A DNA stretch of 5,238 nucleotides, taken from positions 1 through 5,238 of the forward strand of contig MHEI01000047.1 in assembly GCA_001805165.1 (NCBI GenBank), in the 5' to 3' direction. Made by a program: the position numbers and the translations under genes. This DNA comes from Nitrospirae bacterium RBG_16_43_11 (GTDB lineage Bacteria > Nitrospirota > 9FT-COMBO-42-15 > HDB-SIOI813). Under the pieces are notes generated by a model. It was given only the letters and a program-made list of their open reading frames with translations, had not been told where the DNA came from and did no database searches. Shown piece by piece: positions 5,208 to 5,238 of this stretch. The stretch's first letter is position 1, and each line of letters opens with the position of its first letter.

Positions 5208-5238
5208 TTACCTATTATTGTTAAATCACCTTCCGATG

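Larger units (their letters stand above)
4871..5238. other. Intergenic region upstream of the binding-protein/cyclase operon
   Basis: No gene is supported in these 368 bp. The part at 4921-5070 is strongly A+T-rich and should hold the operon promoter, but I find no well-matched pair. On the minus strand a perfect TTGACA (5107-5102) has only a poor -10 (TAATGC, 5085-5080, 16 bp away). On the plus strand TATAAT (5061-5066) lacks a good -35. Two perfect palindromes could be regulator sites: CTTATATATAAG (4947-4958) and TAATGCATTA (5076-5085). No sigma-54 motif was seen. The far right carries a repeat-like segment, listed separately. Confidence 0.5.

Noticed and set aside
5148..5238. An open frame from ATG running off the right end (begins MGEIYILVHSVHSG)
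   Set aside because: The peptide is mainly the translation of the tandem 9-mer and adjoining repeat, and there is no convincing ribosome site; 30 codons without a stop is weak evidence.
4871..5238. CRISPR array, tRNA or attachment site in the long intergenic region
   Set aside because: There are no regularly spaced repeats and no cloverleaf; the only tandem repeat is two adjacent 9-mers without spacers.

Overview
The window reads as a chromosomal segment of a Gram-negative environmental bacterium. A periplasmic binding protein with an export signal sits beside a transmembrane sensor with an extracytoplasmic domain. Protein style (Tex, IS630 with this N-terminus, NrtA/CmpA-like binding protein, GGDEF sensor) fits Nitrospirota or Desulfobacterota-like lineages, but nothing here fixes the phylum. 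Hand-counted samples put the left end (tex) near 50% G+C and the sensor gene lower and variable (about 28-48% in three 60-base samples), so the window looks compositionally mixed.

Layout. (1) 1-531, plus strand: C-terminal end of the RNA-binding transcription accessory protein Tex, with its S1 domain. (2) 532-674: spacer with a possible gene scrap, then a clear sigma-70-type promoter (TTGACA, 17 bp, TAACAT) carrying two direct GTTAAC-centred repeats. (3) 675-1303: a toxin-first type II toxin-antitoxin operon, Gp49/HigB-like toxin and XRE-family HigA-like antitoxin, overlapping by 4 bp. The toxin start lies 7 nt after the -10 element with no Shine-Dalgarno sequence, whereas the antitoxin has a near-perfect one. 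(4) 1313-1763: a scar zone. It holds an N-terminal fragment of an IS630-family transposase (minus strand) followed by a DUF167/YggU-family gene that has lost its N-terminus and start codon. (5) 1846-4870, minus strand: a two-gene operon, an NrtA/CmpA/SsuA-like solute-binding (lipo)protein followed 16 bp later by a dCache-HAMP-PAS-GGDEF diguanylate cyclase with intact catalytic and inhibitory-site motifs. (6) 4871-5238: intergenic DNA upstream of that operon, ending in a repeat-like segment.

How the genes work together. The toxin-antitoxin pair is a self-contained, probably autoregulated cassette wedged between a housekeeping gene and mobile-element debris. The binding protein and cyclase most likely form a sensory unit. 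No ABC permease or ATPase gene lies in the window, so the binding protein may present a periplasmic ligand to the cyclase, whose output is cyclic di-GMP, rather than feed a transporter. That functional link is inference from gene order. It is the most interesting hypothesis here; the next are the leaderless, operator-embedded toxin start and a perfect 11-bp hairpin inside the end of the cyclase gene.
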